A stretch of DNA of 64,000 nucleotides from Hamiltosporidium tvaerminnensis (GCA_022605425.2 JAKIMF020000011.1:868001-932000), one strand, 5' to 3'; shown: positions 11,620 to 24,471, numbered from the stretch's first letter. The notes: generated by a model from the letters alone, not told the origin. Translations and numbers: made by a program.

Positions 11620-13090
11620 TTTAAATGCACATTCATATTATATTTTCTGAAATTAATGCACATGCGATATCGTCAATCAACTATCACATAGGAGTACTTC
11701 GACTTGAACCGGCTGAGTTCTCTAAATTTGATGATGCAGTGCGTGCGGTGTTGGTGAAGAATAAGATACATCTTCGCCTAGGATGTAATGAGCTTCTGTA
11801 CCTTTCTAGAACAGAACTTTGAAAAGGCTTACGAGTATTGAGTAACGAAACGAAAATATGCTTCTGCAACTTTTGGATTGTCTGGAAAAACTAAAGAAAT
11901 AGCAACTAGACAGCACCAATCCTAAAGGTGGAAAATAAAAATAAAACGCATCTTGCACTAATAAAAGGCTTCTTTAAAGTAAAGTACAGGTTGGTAGAAG
12001 AAGTCACTAAGAAAAGTTTAGAAGAAGCTCAACTTGCAAAACTATATAACGAAATAGAAAAACGAAAACTCCATTCAAAGTTATATAATGCAAAGGAAAT
12101 GAGCTTGTAAGTGTGAGTTACTCTTTAAGAAGGCTAAAAAAAGGCACTATTGGGCTACATGATGAAGCAGTTTTTTGCTATATCTAAGACAGAAATGTAT
12201 TCTGGGGAACAGATTGAACTTGTCAACACCGCGGCAAGTCTAGTAAAACTGTAGATCATCTAGCCACCAGATGTAAAAAAAATCTAGGTCATGACTACAC
12301 CAGACAGCATAATAAAGTGTTTAGATACCTGCATTACTGCTTCTAAATAGATATAAGTTTAAGTCTACAAAACAGATTAGGAGTCACTCAGTTCAAGAAA
12401 TTCTCGATAATGAGTATGCCGATATAAGATTGAACACCAGAATAAAAAGTGATGTTAAAATTCGGAATAACAGACCCGACATATTTATTTTTGATAAGAG
12501 GAAAAATAAGATACCAATTAGTAAAGTAGGAATCACTCCCAAGATTCATTTCAGATAGTTGAAACTGAAAAACTATGATGTATGATCTGCTAGTCGATGT
12601 GTTGGGTCTTATTTTAAGTTGGTGTGAAGTAATGTCGTATATAATGACCTGGGACGGTATTATGATCAAATACCATAAGTCAAACCTCGAAAGACTGTAA
12701 ATACTCCATAAATTAGAGGCTTACACCAAGTCGATAGTACTTAAAAAGACAGTTGAAACAATCTCTTTTGATCGATGAAGAGAGCCAGAGTCGGGACTTA
12801 ATGGCGAAGAGAGCTCGGACAGCCTCAATGGGAGTTATTATGAAAGCAGAGATGCATGAAGAACCAACACCTTTTTTGAAAGCAGCGAAGAATGAGGAAG
12901 ATAATGTTAAACATTTAAACACAAAAAATGTTATAACCCTTATTTTAGATGGTGTTACCACATAAAAGAAGCCGAAAATAAATACAAAGAGTCGGATTTA
13001 CAGGAAGAGATGGAATGGTTGAAATAGTGAAAAAAAATTATAAGAGAGACACAATTTTAAATACCCAAATTTTAATTAAATAAAAATTAT
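11620..13090 (+). pseudogene. 5'-truncated non-LTR retrotransposon fragment, left copy
   Basis: The block matches the 3' part of the intact element at 41830-43315, from AAATGCA and the INYHIGVLRLEPA segment through the CCHC finger and the endonuclease (IRNNRPDIFIFD) to the terminal ATTAAATAAA. Several stops and frameshifts make it dead, for example after NELLYLSRTEL. Loss of the 5' part is typical of target-primed reverse transcription that stopped early. The same fragment is in the other arm (about 47400-48850), so it predates the arm duplication. About 145 bp (11948-12094) is unexpectedly close to the intact element. Confidence 0.85.
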
Positions 13091-13590
13091 TTAAATATAA
13101 AAATATACTGTTTTTTAAAAAAAATAAAATCGGAAATCCGGTAAATCTTGCGCCAATTAATTAATTTTATTTTAGAATTTGATTTGTGGCATTTTGAGTT
13201 ATATTTGCCGAAAAACTTTCTTCTTTAAGGTCATACATAAATTTTTAAAATGGTTTCACTATACGAAAATCAAATCCGAGCTTATTGTGCTTTATTTTTA
13301 AAAAACAAACAAAGCAAACATATATAATACAATCAAATATGCGTTATTTTAACTCATATTTGGCTATTAAATTTGAAAGCAAAATAAAAATATATTATGC
13401 AGACTACCGGATAAATATTTTTACAAAAAACCAGAACCAACTTATATTTAGTCACTTAAGATTTTAAAGTCATATGAATGCTTGAATTATTATCAAAATA
13501 GCGAAAACTAGTTGGATTTTAAAGTAAAAGAAGACACCGCAAAAAAACACAATTAAATTAGTATAAACTATAATACTTGAATAGATTTAC
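13091..13590. other. intergenic stretch, no gene seen
   Basis: A+T-rich DNA between the retrotransposon fragment and the stop codon of the 520-residue gene. The 60-codon frame at 13285-13467 is closely matched but differently framed in the other arm (around 47010-47220, minus strand) and shows no recognisable motif. I do not call it a gene. Confidence 0.5.
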
Positions 13591-15153
13591 TTATTCCCAA
13601 AATATAAATTTTTTCATTATAAGTCCCTCGGTTTTAAAGTATTTGGAAAGCGAATACTTAAAAAAGAATGAAAAGCAATGCATTATATTTTCTTGAATTT
13701 TAGCTTCAAATTCTTCAGCGTCTTTTAGGTTTAAAATTTCTTCTTTAAATTCAAATTCAGTAATAGATTCCATAAATATTAAATTGAAACAATGAGGCTC
13801 GATTTTAAATATATAGAAGGCAACATATGTCGATGATTTTATCATACCTTTTAGTAGCTCTAGATATGTTTTAATTTCCTCACAAAAGAGAGGTAAATTT
13901 GGTACTTCAGTGAAAAGCGATTTCAATTCCTTTTGTAGATCTGGTTCATTTGAGGAAAAGGTTGTTCTCAAAATAGAAAGAAATTTTTCTTTACCTACTT
14001 CCGAAATAAGTTGTACTATAAATATATGCAGCCAGTATTTTATGTCCAAAACAATATCCAAGTAAAGAATACGTTGAGAAAATTTATAGAATAAAGATTT
14101 TAAAATGTTCAAAAAGGTTGGAGCTATGCATTTAGGGAAGATGCAATTTGATGCTTCAGAGGTATTTATAATTGGGATATGCACTTCATCGAAATCTATA
14201 ATAAATGAAAAACATCTGCTTTTAAGATCACTTGGAGTACTTTTCATAAACTTATTGCAACTAAGTGTATATATAAGAGAATCAAAATATGCATTCTTGA
14301 TTTTTGGGTCGATTTTTAAACTACTTTCATTTTGATAATATCTGGGAAAATTCCAATTGGTCTTGGTATAAATTCTTTTGATGGTTTTTATAAATCTATT
14401 TCTCTCGATTTCAGCTCTAAAACAATCTCGATTTTTCTTAAAATCAAAAATTGTCAGCTCAGTGAAAAGATTATTTAATACTCTGAATCGATCTACAAAG
14501 AGCGCAAAAACAAACTGCGAAAGAAATACTAAAAAAACGTTATCTTTTATGCTATTTTCAACAATTTTTATTTTTTCATCCTGTGTATTGAGTACCTTCT
14601 CATTTTCTTGATTCGATTTTATTTTATCTAGCATATCTAAGAAACTGGAATCTGGACCTGCAAGTAGTTCGTTTAATATAATGCTTTTATGTGCTGATTT
14701 TTCACTCTCATTTAAAAATTCAACATCGGCACAGAACTGCAAATATTTAGATATAAAGATATTTTTGAACATTAGAAAAATTGATCTATATATCATTTTT
14801 TCATTTATATAACTTTCGCCGCCATGAGATACAATCTGCTCAATTTGCTCTTTAATGGTTTCGTTGAGGCATTCCAAAAACAGAGATTGGATTTTATTTA
14901 TATGAGCTTCGAAAAATATTTTTATATGCGGAATAGATAATGAGATGTCTTCTATAACATTTTGAAATGTATTTGTCATGATGATATGAAAGCATTTTTG
15001 ATCTCTGGATCTCAGTTCGACGGGATAGCCTAACTTGTTTGCTTCATTACAGAGTATATTAATCATCTTATAATATCCTTCGAAATCGTCGGCTACATGT
15101 GTATACAACGAGCAAAACAATTTACATAAAATTATTATCAATGGAATATTCAT
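13591..15153 (-). CDS. secreted 520-residue protein, paralogue of the 515-residue protein
   Basis: Same architecture as the 515-residue protein: a hydrophobic leader (MNIPLIIILCKLFCSLYTHV), a conserved block near residues 53-85 (FHIIMTNTFQNVIEDIS), FIIDFDEVHIPII in the middle, EIKTYL with SSTYVAFY, and an end in YFKTEGLIMKKFIFWE. Overall likeness to the 515-residue protein is moderate, so the duplication that produced the two types is old. The mirror copy at 45319-46882 has a frameshift, so this is the only intact copy in the window. The ATG follows TTACAGCCTGC, and no CCC motif is present. The function is unknown; the protein is probably secreted. Confidence 0.85.
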   Translation of the reverse strand: MNIPLIIILCKLFCSLYTHVADDFEGYYKMINILCNEANKLGYPVELRSRDQKCFHIIMTNTFQNVIEDISLSIPHIKIFFEAHINKIQSLFLECLNETIKEQIEQIVSHGGESYINEKMIYRSIFLMFKNIFISKYLQFCADVEFLNESEKSAHKSIILNELLAGPDSSFLDMLDKIKSNQENEKVLNTQDEKIKIVENSIKDNVFLVFLSQFVFALFVDRFRVLNNLFTELTIFDFKKNRDCFRAEIERNRFIKTIKRIYTKTNWNFPRYYQNESSLKIDPKIKNAYFDSLIYTLSCNKFMKSTPSDLKSRCFSFIIDFDEVHIPIINTSEASNCIFPKCIAPTFLNILKSLFYKFSQRILYLDIVLDIKYWLHIFIVQLISEVGKEKFLSILRTTFSSNEPDLQKELKSLFTEVPNLPLFCEEIKTYLELLKGMIKSSTYVAFYIFKIEPHCFNLIFMESITEFEFKEEILNLKDAEEFEAKIQENIMHCFSFFFKYSLSKYFKTEGLIMKKFIFWE

Positions 15154-17147
15154 GCAGGCTGTAATATTTTTTTCTTTAAATAATTTAAATTAAAATTTCT
15201 TAAATTTGGTAAATGAAAACAGAATTAATTTAATTATGTTTTAATCTATTTAATTTTAGATAAAAATGATTTCAAAAATATATTAAATTTAATATTACAT
15301 AAAATATCTGAAAATGCACGTATGGTGTATAATTTTCGAACAGAAACTGCCAAAAGACTTATTTATAATATAAACGAGGAAAAAAAAATAATTGGTTTGA
15401 ATAAATGACTTAATATTTCTTGCGATAAAAACCAGTAGTTAATCCAATAGAATAAAAGGCTTTATGGCAAATATAATAGATTTTACGAAAAAAAATCGTT
15501 ACTTTAATTCAATTATGAAAATCGCAAATCAAGTTATTACGTTGTTGTGTTTTTCTTATAAATATACCCTGGCCATGCCATTCATAATAAATCGATTTAC
15601 TTTAATGTTTTAAATATACGTATTTCTATATTATAAAATAATAATAAGTAATAGCATTGATTGAAGCTATATTGCATATCATTAAATTTAGAAATCTCCA
15701 ATAATGTCTAATTTTTTTAAATATTTATTTTTTATTGATACTTCCTGTTAATTTTTTTGTGCGTCTAGTTACATTATTTACTCTAAAGATTTTGTGGTAT
15801 GCTATAAGAGATTTAAACATTAAATGGCTTTCGCTAATTAGGAACTACTTTTTTTATTAACATTAAATTCTATATTTTCTAGCTATAAAAACAACCAATT
15901 TTTACAACATGAACCAGTATTTTGACAGTTTGCATTATATCGTTCGATTTACGATTAAAAATTATTAATTTGTTTACAAAACAATCAGATGAAATTTTTT
16001 TGTCGATATAACTCTTCGATCAAAATAGTATTTTATTTCTTTTTGAGAGTAGTGTTAACATAAAAATAAATATTTTTCTGTAACAAGGCGAAAGTGTAAA
16101 TATATATCTGATGTATGGCGAGAATCAAAGCAGTCTTAATATATGTCGTAACAATAAATATATGGCATATGGAAGTCGAAGGCTGTAAAAAAATTTCAAT
16201 TAGTAAAATTAATTGACTCGTGTATTTGATTCAAGACGACTCACAATAATAGAGGCAATATATTATAAATTTTCTCTAACTGCTCTAGATATGAGCTCGA
16301 TGATCGACAACTCGCTATTAATTACTCATTAATCACAGATCTAAAGCAATTAGGCTACGCTATTGTTTTCGATCGGTACTAATTCAATCGTATGGTACGT
16401 CAATCTATAATAAATTAACGAAATTGTCACAATAGCGTATTCTTTTAAAAAATATAATTATTTTTTTCAAATTATAGATCTATAACGCGTTTATTCGAAA
16501 TTTATTGTCATTTTTATTCTGTCCTCTTTCAAAATTTTTTTTTATAAGAACTCAACAGCTCGAACCTACATTATATTTATTTACATTTAAGAATTAAAAT
16601 TTTTAATTTCTATCATTTCAAATAAATTCTCTATTCTAAATGCTCGTTTTTTGTTCGTTTCTTACTAAACATTTGCGCATTTTTTATTTATATTTTATTT
16701 TGTCTTTTTTATTTTATTCTTATAGTCGTTGTTTCTTATTATATTGTCTTGTTAATTTTCATAAATTACACTGAAGACATATCAATAGAAAGAATAATAA
16801 AAAAATAAATATTTTTATAGTTTCTTATATAAAATGTATTTTAATAACTTAATTCTTATTTTCGGCTTTTCTTAACTTTTATAATTTTTAGGTTAAAATA
16901 CATAAAAAGTATCTTTAAATTTAGATTTTATAAAAAAAACCAGAGCAGATATGAAGATATTAAAATAAGTTAATAAAGGAAAACTTAGTTAATATTGGGT
17001 AATTTTATTTTTTATTTTTCTATTCTTTTAAGCATTTGAAATTTTCCTCCATTTGAAATTCTAGATTTATACTTTATTTTTCATTTTTTCTTCTTTAATT
17101 AATTTTCTTTCAATTTGATTTTTTTAAATTATTCTTAATTTCTTTTA
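15154..17147. other. gene-poor stretch, includes the empty retrotransposon target
   Basis: No gene is supported in these 2 kb, which are A+T-rich with short frames only. At 17118-17130 lies ATTTTTTTAAATT, the reverse complement of the pre-insertion target that is duplicated around the intact retrotransposon in the other arm. The arms align directly across this point with no element, so the left arm keeps the empty allele. Confidence 0.6.
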
Positions 17148-20100
17148 ATGAGTATAAGAAAAAATGTAGGAGTATAAAGAAGAAGACATTAAGACTGAAC
17201 AAGGCAAGTGAAGTTTATAAAAGGATTAAAGAGTTTAATAGAGATCAGGTGATTCTACCAACAACCTCATCAATACCTAATGCATTTTAAAATACACCTA
17301 TACCAAAAGAAATATGAACAAAGAAAAGCCAGTATGCTTACTTTAAACCCTTCCATCTATACCACGGATCTAATCTTTAAAATCCCAAGACCAGATAAAG
17401 CAACTAATGGATTAATTCCTTGTATCTTAGCTATTCCTGGAAAATATTTGTAGTCTGATTTATACCAGATATGTAGAAGCCGAATGATAGGAATTTATTT
17501 AATAATTTTTTTCATTACTGACAAGGTTTGATTGGATTAAGAAATAAATATAAAGAGAAACAGAGGCATTGGTAAAAAAAGTTCTTATGTACCGAAACTA
17601 TCAATGTGTTAAAAACTTTAGCTATATTAAGACCGAAGAGGTAATAAGCTGTAGAATAAATAGAGAAGTCGCATCGAACTATATCTTCTTGAACAGTGTT
17701 GTTTTGTCTTTGACAATTCGTTTATAGGCGCGGGAGGAAACTATTTCAGTAAAAACAAAGAGGTTTGGTAAAAAAAACGAACGTAATATTACAAACCCAG
17801 AAAATTCAAATATGAACTGGTCGCAGTAGATACTGAATATGTCCGATCAAATATTTTGCGAATATGCAGACTGTACAGTGAATAATACGATAACATATGG
17901 CGCATGAATTATTCAGGATACCCACGTATTTTATGACGAGGTAAAATGCAGAGAGGAGTTAAGATCTATAAGAAAAGAAAGCATCGAAGGTAAAATTTCT
18001 TGCTTAAAACCTTCAAAATAAATCTTTCAGACAGAACGCAAATAGGAAAACTTTGTTCATTTAGAAAAAAAGTCAAAAGAAAATCATATTAGAAGTTCTT
18101 TCGAATGAAAGCAAGATAATTGATCTTTTTGAGGTTTTAGTTAGTAAAAAAGTGTTAAATTTTGCTTAAGCAAGAAAAGTACAATATTTGAACAAATGAA
18201 GCTATTCAGAAATGTCAATCGAAAGTTTGAGCTCCTCCTAGATCGATTTCATCGTGAATTTCCGAGAGTGTTGAGTTGCGGCATATAGTTAGTTATGGCG
18301 AAAATATGAGTTTTCGGTGTGCAAAGTGATAAAAAAGATGGCTTGGTTGCTTATGATTACTAATTTTTGGCTTTTACTATCAGATACCGATCAAACCATG
18401 TATTTTTTTCTAAATTATTAATGAGGATAGCGAATTTGTTTTTAAATCAAAACTACCTGGAACGATTGTTTTGAGACATTAATCTTGATGTTAATAACAC
18501 TTTTCTTGCCTTTCTATGATATTCTAATAAGTATACGACGTTTAGAAAGCAGATGCTAAGCGGATTGGTTCTATTGTAAGTATTCGTATCTGATTTAAAA
18601 AGTTATACCCCAAAGAGAGTCTGACCAAGGTCCAATAACACATATGCCAAACCCTTAAAAGCTTATTAAGTGTATTAAAAAGTTGAGCGTGTAAAATTTT
18701 AGCGATACTTGTTACAAGCTGATAATTAATTAGGAGCGCAGAAGTGTATAATTTGTAAATAAGCAGAGTATTAAAATTGCGCATCTAAATATATATGTAA
18801 AAAGCAGGATGCTGCATAAATGTAAGTCATAAAATACTTCGGATCTCTTGTTTATGTATATATATTCAATGATTTGCTAACATGAATTTACCTGATTTTA
18901 TCTGTAAATTTATTAAGGTAAAAATATCAAAATTATAAATTTTTATTTCAGTAAGACCTGAAAAAATCATGAACAATAAAATTGAAAAAACGAATTTCCA
19001 AAAGATTATTTACCATGATTTTTATTTGTGCTACATATATATTCAAAGAGATAAAATTTAATTGAGAAAATGCATAATAATTAATTAACAAGCAGATTCG
19101 GATACATAGTTTACCTATAAACTCTTGTTTATTGAATAATTAAAGATTAATTCTGCGTTAAAAAAAACATAAAAAAAGATGTGAGCAGATTAAAAGGATT
19201 ATAAAACATCTAAGATAAAAAAAACAAGAGAAGTTTGAAATAGGGATCTGTTTTGTAAAGATATTGCTACATTTCCAAAGGAAAGCATGTTTACAAATAT
19301 CTTGGATTCATAAAAGAAGTCAGGGAATTTTCAATCTTGGTATTTGTGGAAATATAGGGCGAATTTATATCAGATGTAAGACACTTTCGCACGAAAAGTA
19401 TCGCAGAAATTCGCTTAAGTTGGAATAAAACAAGAAATATATTTAAAACACTGACATATAGGTGTACTTCGAGTATAAAGAGTCACGTCTAAAAATTAAT
19501 TATATAATTTCAAACTGTTCATAAAGTACAAAATAAATTATGCCTAGGCAGTATAAGAGCTAATATATTTTCCTAGAAATGAACTTGGAGAATGTATAAA
19601 AACCTATAAGTTTAATAGACACGTTTATTCCACACTCATCTGGTTGTCTAGAAAAATCTAAAGAAATATTTACCAGGAAGTAGTAATCCCAGAAATGGAG
19701 AATAATAGAAAATATCTTACACCAGCGAAGGACTTCTCAAGTGTAAATTACCGGTTAGGAAAAAAGTCAATAAAAAGGTATTTAAAAGTGATGTGATTTA
19801 AAAAATTATAATACGAGATAAAAATATAAAAAAAACATTTAAAATTTTTGCATCTTAAAAAAAAAGAGCCTGGAAATGTTATTGTCTTTTTTAAAAGGCT
19901 AAATATATATAGTATTATGTCATGCAAATAAGAGTTTTTCTGCTATATCTAAGATAGAAATTTATTATTGAGAGCAGAAGACATGGGTCAACAACTAAAT
20001 ACATCTGGTGAAACAGTAGATAATTAACATAATCGAAGTTAAAAAATTCTTTCTCATGACTAGACCAGATTCTTAATAGAGGGATTATATACCTGCACCT

Positions 20101-20936
20101 ACTCTTTTACAATAGATCTAAATTCAAGTCATTAGAATTAATTAAAGTCTCTTGGTTTAAAAAATTTTGGATAAAAAGTATTTTAAAAATAGGAATTGTC
20201 TACATAATAAAAGGGTATGTATCGATTTGGAATGTAGACCAGATATATTTATTTCAGATGGGTGTAAAAATAAGATAACGCTTGTTAAAGTAGAAATTAC
20301 TTCTCATCATTCCAATAAAATAGTTGAAATTAGAGAAATTAGAATAAATGAACTTTTAGAATATGATCTATAAGTTATTTATAAGTGTAATGTTGAGATG
20401 ATTTCTTGTGGAATAACTTAGAACAGTATTGTTACAAAATATCATATAATGTATTTCAATTGACTATAAATATACTTGAATGTATAAATATATATGCAAT
20501 CTTAAATACCCAGAAAAACCTTCAATTCATTTCTTTTGATTTACGGTAAAGACTTGAACAAAAATCAAATACGGAAGAAGCTAAAAAGACTTCATTGGTT
20601 TTATTGAAATCTATAAAAAAGCAAAACACCTGTTAAGGAAAGTAATTAATTCTAAGATGGTTTTAAACCATTAAATACTAAAAAACATTAAAACTTATAG
20701 CTTAGATAGAGGAAACACACTAGAGGAAGAACTGAAAAAGAATATAAATGAAGATTCGGATCTAGAAGAAGAGAATTCGGATCTAGAAGAAGAGATTCGG
20801 TTATCAATTGAGTGAATAAATTGGTTAAGAAAGATATTTTATAAACCCGAATCCCAATTAAATAATTTAAGTTATATAATGAAATACTTGCTATGAAATT
20901 CAGTAGATTTACACCGGAAAACATTTTAAAAGTTTA
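17148..20936 (+). pseudogene. decayed near-full-length non-LTR retrotransposon, left copy
   Basis: A heavily broken relative of the element at 39502-43340, in the same 5'-3' order. ATGAGTATAAGAAAAAATGTA matches the intact element's first codons. PCILAIP resembles the N-terminal PCTLAIP. GATCGATTTCATCGTG matches GGTCGATTTTATCGTG. NLPDFICKFIKV and the RPEKIMNNKI region follow. CRPDIFISD and KNKITLVKVEIT of the endonuclease are still readable at 20230-20310. The acidic C-terminal tail is present with an in-place duplication of TTCGGATCTAGAAGAAGAGA (about 20757-20797). There are many stops and frameshifts. It is mirrored at 35680-39471 and therefore older than the arm duplication. Confidence 0.8.
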
Positions 20937-22049
20937 AATTGTACTTGCCAGTCAAATCCAAATTTTTATATTTAAAAACATTAGATAACCCATCTTTAAC
21001 ACAATTTATAAGAAATAGAATATCATGAGTCACTAACATAATTAAATATAATCTCTAAAATCTGCAATCAAAGATTGTTGAATTCCGAAAAATATTTGTT
21101 TTATTTACCAGGATCAAAATATAGATAAAAATTATTCTCTTTTAATTCAAATTCCACTCTGCAATTTACTTTTCAATATAAATATGAAAAGAATTCTTAA
21201 ATTTTACGTAAATTATTACAAATATAAATAATTTACACTTCAAATTTAATAATATATTTGATTGATAAATTTGCAGAGATAAAATTACAATGTTTTTCTA
21301 CAATTTATATACATAAATAATATTCTAATCGGTATAATTTTGACTAGAATTATGTATTCAAGAAAAATTTATACAATAATTCAAATATATTAATCAGTAA
21401 ATCGAAAAATTCTAAGATATAATCAGTATCTCATAACTTATTTTATAAAAACAAAAGACTGCCATTTATTCAAAATAGAGGTCATTAGACAGTTTCTTTA
21501 ATTTTTTTAAAAAATAATTGAATGATATATTTAATAGTTAATGTCCTTGTTTTTAAATTTGTTGAATTATTAGTTAAAAGCTATTGATCTACCATCCTTA
21601 TTATATCAACATCATATATCGAAGATCAACTCCATAGAAATTGATACTTGAAAATCAATTTTATCAAAGATTTTATAAATAGAAATATAAATTTATATTT
21701 CTAAAAGTGTATCGTAATAAAAACCGTACAATATTTTTTTATTGCTGTATCAAAATTAATTTAAAAAATATTTCAAAGTTTTAGGAAATATTTTGAAATT
21801 TGTTGGAGAGACACTTTGTTTAAACAAATAAATAACCTTTTTGTGAAACTTTTAAAATCTAAAATCGATATCTAAGTACTTCAATTATTTATTTATGTTT
21901 CTTAATACGTTTTATCTACAAACAATTTTATAATTTTTTAAAAAAAGTGAAATTTAAGAAACTTTTTGTTGACAAAAAAATGTACTTTCACAAAAAAAAA
22001 GAAGAAAACTTAAAATTTAGTAAATTTGTTTTATTGATAAATAAATAAA
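20937..22049. other. 3' intergenic region of the Rrp5 gene, no gene seen
   Basis: A+T-rich DNA with only short frames. It is matched in the other arm at 34566-35680 with scattered substitutions and small indels. Nothing structured stands out except long A and T runs just beyond the Rrp5 stop codon. Confidence 0.5.
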
Positions 22050-23957
22050 TTATGATTTTATCTTAAGTCTTTCCGCGTGTTCTCTTGCTATACTTTTCAC
22101 AACTTCTACATCTCCTCCATTCTCTTCTTCAAATTCTATCCATAATTTATAGAAAATAACAATTTCTTTAATCTTCCAATCCATATCAACGACTCTTTGA
22201 AAAAGCCTTCTAACATATTCAATATCGTTCCATTCGTTTTTTAAATAACTTACCCAACCATCTACACCACAAACCAAATTCTCTATTCTTACTCTCAAAT
22301 CCTTTGTTTTAAATTTATAAAGTAAATCGATTCCAATCGAATTGTAATTTATATTTTTCTTAATTATTTCACATCCTTCTTCCATTTTACCGTTTTTTAA
22401 TAAAAATTCTACTAAAATTTTAAAACTTTTATTAGTTTCTTTGATTTTAAAATAATATTTGAAACATTCCAATTTTAATAAATCGTTTTTAATTTCTTTT
22501 ATATTTTGAATTACAATATCTATAAAATCAATATTTTTACTTTTATCACAGATCGTATAACACCTTTTGATTTCATTAATTATATTTTCTTCATTTATAA
22601 AAATCAAATAATTTATATAAGAAACACACAAATCCATTTTTTCTTTTCCTTCCATTTTCTTAATAAATTCTTTATAAAATTCTCTTACATCTTCATTTCG
22701 TTCAATTTTAAAAGAAATATATTTTATAATTGGCAATGCAGATTTTGGCATATTTTTTATTTCCATTAAATAATCTTCTTCTGTTTTAAGAATATCTCTC
22801 TTTGTTTCAGTACAGAAATCAACTTTTTTATTTTCTTCACTTTTTAAAGATAAATCTTTATTTTTTTCATTTATTTTTACTTCAATTTCTGTTTCTTTAA
22901 TATTTTGTTTATCATTGAAAGGTACTTGTAATTTAATTCCACTGTTTAATTCATTTTCTTTTTCTTGAAGTTCATATTTCTTTAAACTGAAATCAAATCG
23001 ATTTTTTTCAAAATCTACATTGTAAATAATTCCTGTTAATTCATTTTTTTCAGAAATAATATTTTCGAGATGACTTTTCCAATTTTTTATATAATTTGAA
23101 CTTATTTCGCTAACAACTAATCTTCCTTTAAATCCATTTACACTTACAATTGCACCAAAGTTACATATTTTGGATATCACACCTTTCCCAACCATTCCTT
23201 CATATAATTCTGTATTTTTACTTTTTGATGTTCCAATTTCATATCTCGTAAATACATAACCCCATTCTTGGTCTTTAACTTTTATTTTGACAAAATCATT
23301 TACATAATTCATTATCATATCTTTTAATAAAATTCCTCTGATTCTTTCTTTTTCTACCAAATAAAAATTCTTACATTCAGCAACAACTTTAAATTCCGAA
23401 CCATCAAGAAAATGCGCTTTTTTAATTCTTTTGTGCTTTTTATCTTTACTTTCTACTTTTTCAATAAAATTATACGTTTTTCCAGATATTTTATATAAAA
23501 GAACAGAAATTATTTTTTGATTTGGATGATTATCTAAGAAAATACATTTCCCATTTCCATATTTAGTCATAACCGTGTCATTAAAAACTTGACCTTTCAA
23601 AACAATCCCCGGAAACATTTCGTTATTTTCATATAACTCGACCCTACGCGTAAATTCATTTTCATTTGTAATATTAAAAGTGTAGATTGTATTTGATTCT
23701 AGGATAACTTTTTTATCAACCATAGTTGTTTTATTGTCTACAGAATACAACAAATATACATTTTCTTCTTCCGAAAGAACGTATGAATTGAATATTTTAT
23801 TTTTGTAAAAAATTTTATATTTTTCATCAAAAAGTAACGGAATCGGTTGAGAAATACAAAACTCTGTTTCAAACGGACATTGTTTATGGGGAATAGTAAG
23901 TGTATTGTTTTTAATTAAACCGTATATATATGTTTTAGAGACTCCAAATATTTCCAT
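22050..23957 (-). CDS. RRP5: Rrp5-like ribosome biogenesis factor, left copy
   Basis: The 635-residue product is most like the C-terminal part of Rrp5, a nucleolar factor needed for both small- and large-subunit rRNA processing. Residues about 251-328 form an S1 RNA-binding domain (EGMVGKGVISKICNFGAIVS, then FKGRLVVSEIS and FDFSLKK). A charged linker follows (about 329-393). Residues about 400-635 resemble the helical HAT/TPR repeats, ending with DVEYVRRLF-type spacing, WKIKEIVIFYKLWIEFEEENG and AREHAERL as in Rrp5. Yeast Rrp5 has many S1 domains and about 1700 residues, so this is a strongly reduced form, as expected in microsporidia; residues 1-250 may hold degenerate S1 folds. ACCCATCGT precedes the ATG. 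The mirror copy differs at about seven residues. Confidence 0.8.
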   Translation of the reverse strand: MEIFGVSKTYIYGLIKNNTLTIPHKQCPFETEFCISQPIPLLFDEKYKIFYKNKIFNSYVLSEEENVYLLYSVDNKTTMVDKKVILESNTIYTFNITNENEFTRRVELYENNEMFPGIVLKGQVFNDTVMTKYGNGKCIFLDNHPNQKIISVLLYKISGKTYNFIEKVESKDKKHKRIKKAHFLDGSEFKVVAECKNFYLVEKERIRGILLKDMIMNYVNDFVKIKVKDQEWGYVFTRYEIGTSKSKNTELYEGMVGKGVISKICNFGAIVSVNGFKGRLVVSEISSNYIKNWKSHLENIISEKNELTGIIYNVDFEKNRFDFSLKKYELQEKENELNSGIKLQVPFNDKQNIKETEIEVKINEKNKDLSLKSEENKKVDFCTETKRDILKTEEDYLMEIKNMPKSALPIIKYISFKIERNEDVREFYKEFIKKMEGKEKMDLCVSYINYLIFINEENIINEIKRCYTICDKSKNIDFIDIVIQNIKEIKNDLLKLECFKYYFKIKETNKSFKILVEFLLKNGKMEEGCEIIKKNINYNSIGIDLLYKFKTKDLRVRIENLVCGVDGWVSYLKNEWNDIEYVRRLFQRVVDMDWKIKEIVIFYKLWIEFEEENGGDVEVVKSIAREHAERLKIKS

Positions 23958-24471
23958 ACGATGGGTTTCGCTTTTCCGTTTTTTATTTTAAGAGACTCGT
24001 ATTAACAAATTTTTTGTATTGCAAAACACAAATAAATTTCTTATAAAGACAAAAAAAAACTTTTACTAAAAAATAATAATAGAAAAATTTTGGGTTTATT
24101 AGAGAGAAAGAAATTCTTATCCAAAACATTTCTTTATAAATACATTTAAAAACAATTATTAAGATAAAAGAAAGTGTCTATATTACGATTCATTTAATTG
24201 ATGAATTAGACTCCTTATCGTTTTGTATAAATTTATTATTTTAAATGTTTAGACAAAATCTCATCATATGTTGGTATAAATAGTTGGAATTAAACTTTTT
24301 TTTGAAAATATTAACTATAAATGGTAAGTTTTAAAAGAGCATTTTGACTTTAAAGTATCGAGAAAATTAATAAAATCGGCTGGAATTTTAAAGTTTTACG
24401 TTATCTGCACGAAAAAGATAAAATTATATCTAGTTTGGTTTTCATTATGATATATCGTTGTAATATTTTCC
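23958..24471. other. upstream region of Rrp5 and inner edge of the left arm
   Basis: About 500 bp upstream of the Rrp5 start are nearly identical to 32142-32657 and contain no gene. An in-frame TAA upstream of the ATG in this copy (CTCTTAAAAT) is CAA in the other arm, which fixes the ATG at 23957 as the shared start. Similarity between the arms stops at about 24471, so the presumed Rrp5 promoter is duplicated in full. Confidence 0.6.

Larger units (their letters stand above)
931..24471. repeat. left arm of a ~23.5-kb imperfect inverted repeat
   Basis: Gene for gene and mostly base for base, this arm is the reverse complement of about 32142-59524. Mirror coordinates sum to about 56615 between 17.1 and 24.5 kb and to about 60460-60475 further out. 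The jump of about 3855 equals the retrotransposon inserted at 39489-43352 in the right arm. Identity by eye is near 99% around the Rrp5 gene, mostly about 95-97% elsewhere, and lower in patches. The inner edge is near 24471, where AATATTACAACG matches AATATAACAACG at the right arm's inner edge. Confidence 0.9.

Noticed and set aside
22506-22769. 87-codon frame opposite Rrp5, present in both arms
   Set aside because: It is unchanged only because the Rrp5 coding sequence under it is unchanged; its composition is that of an antisense shadow.
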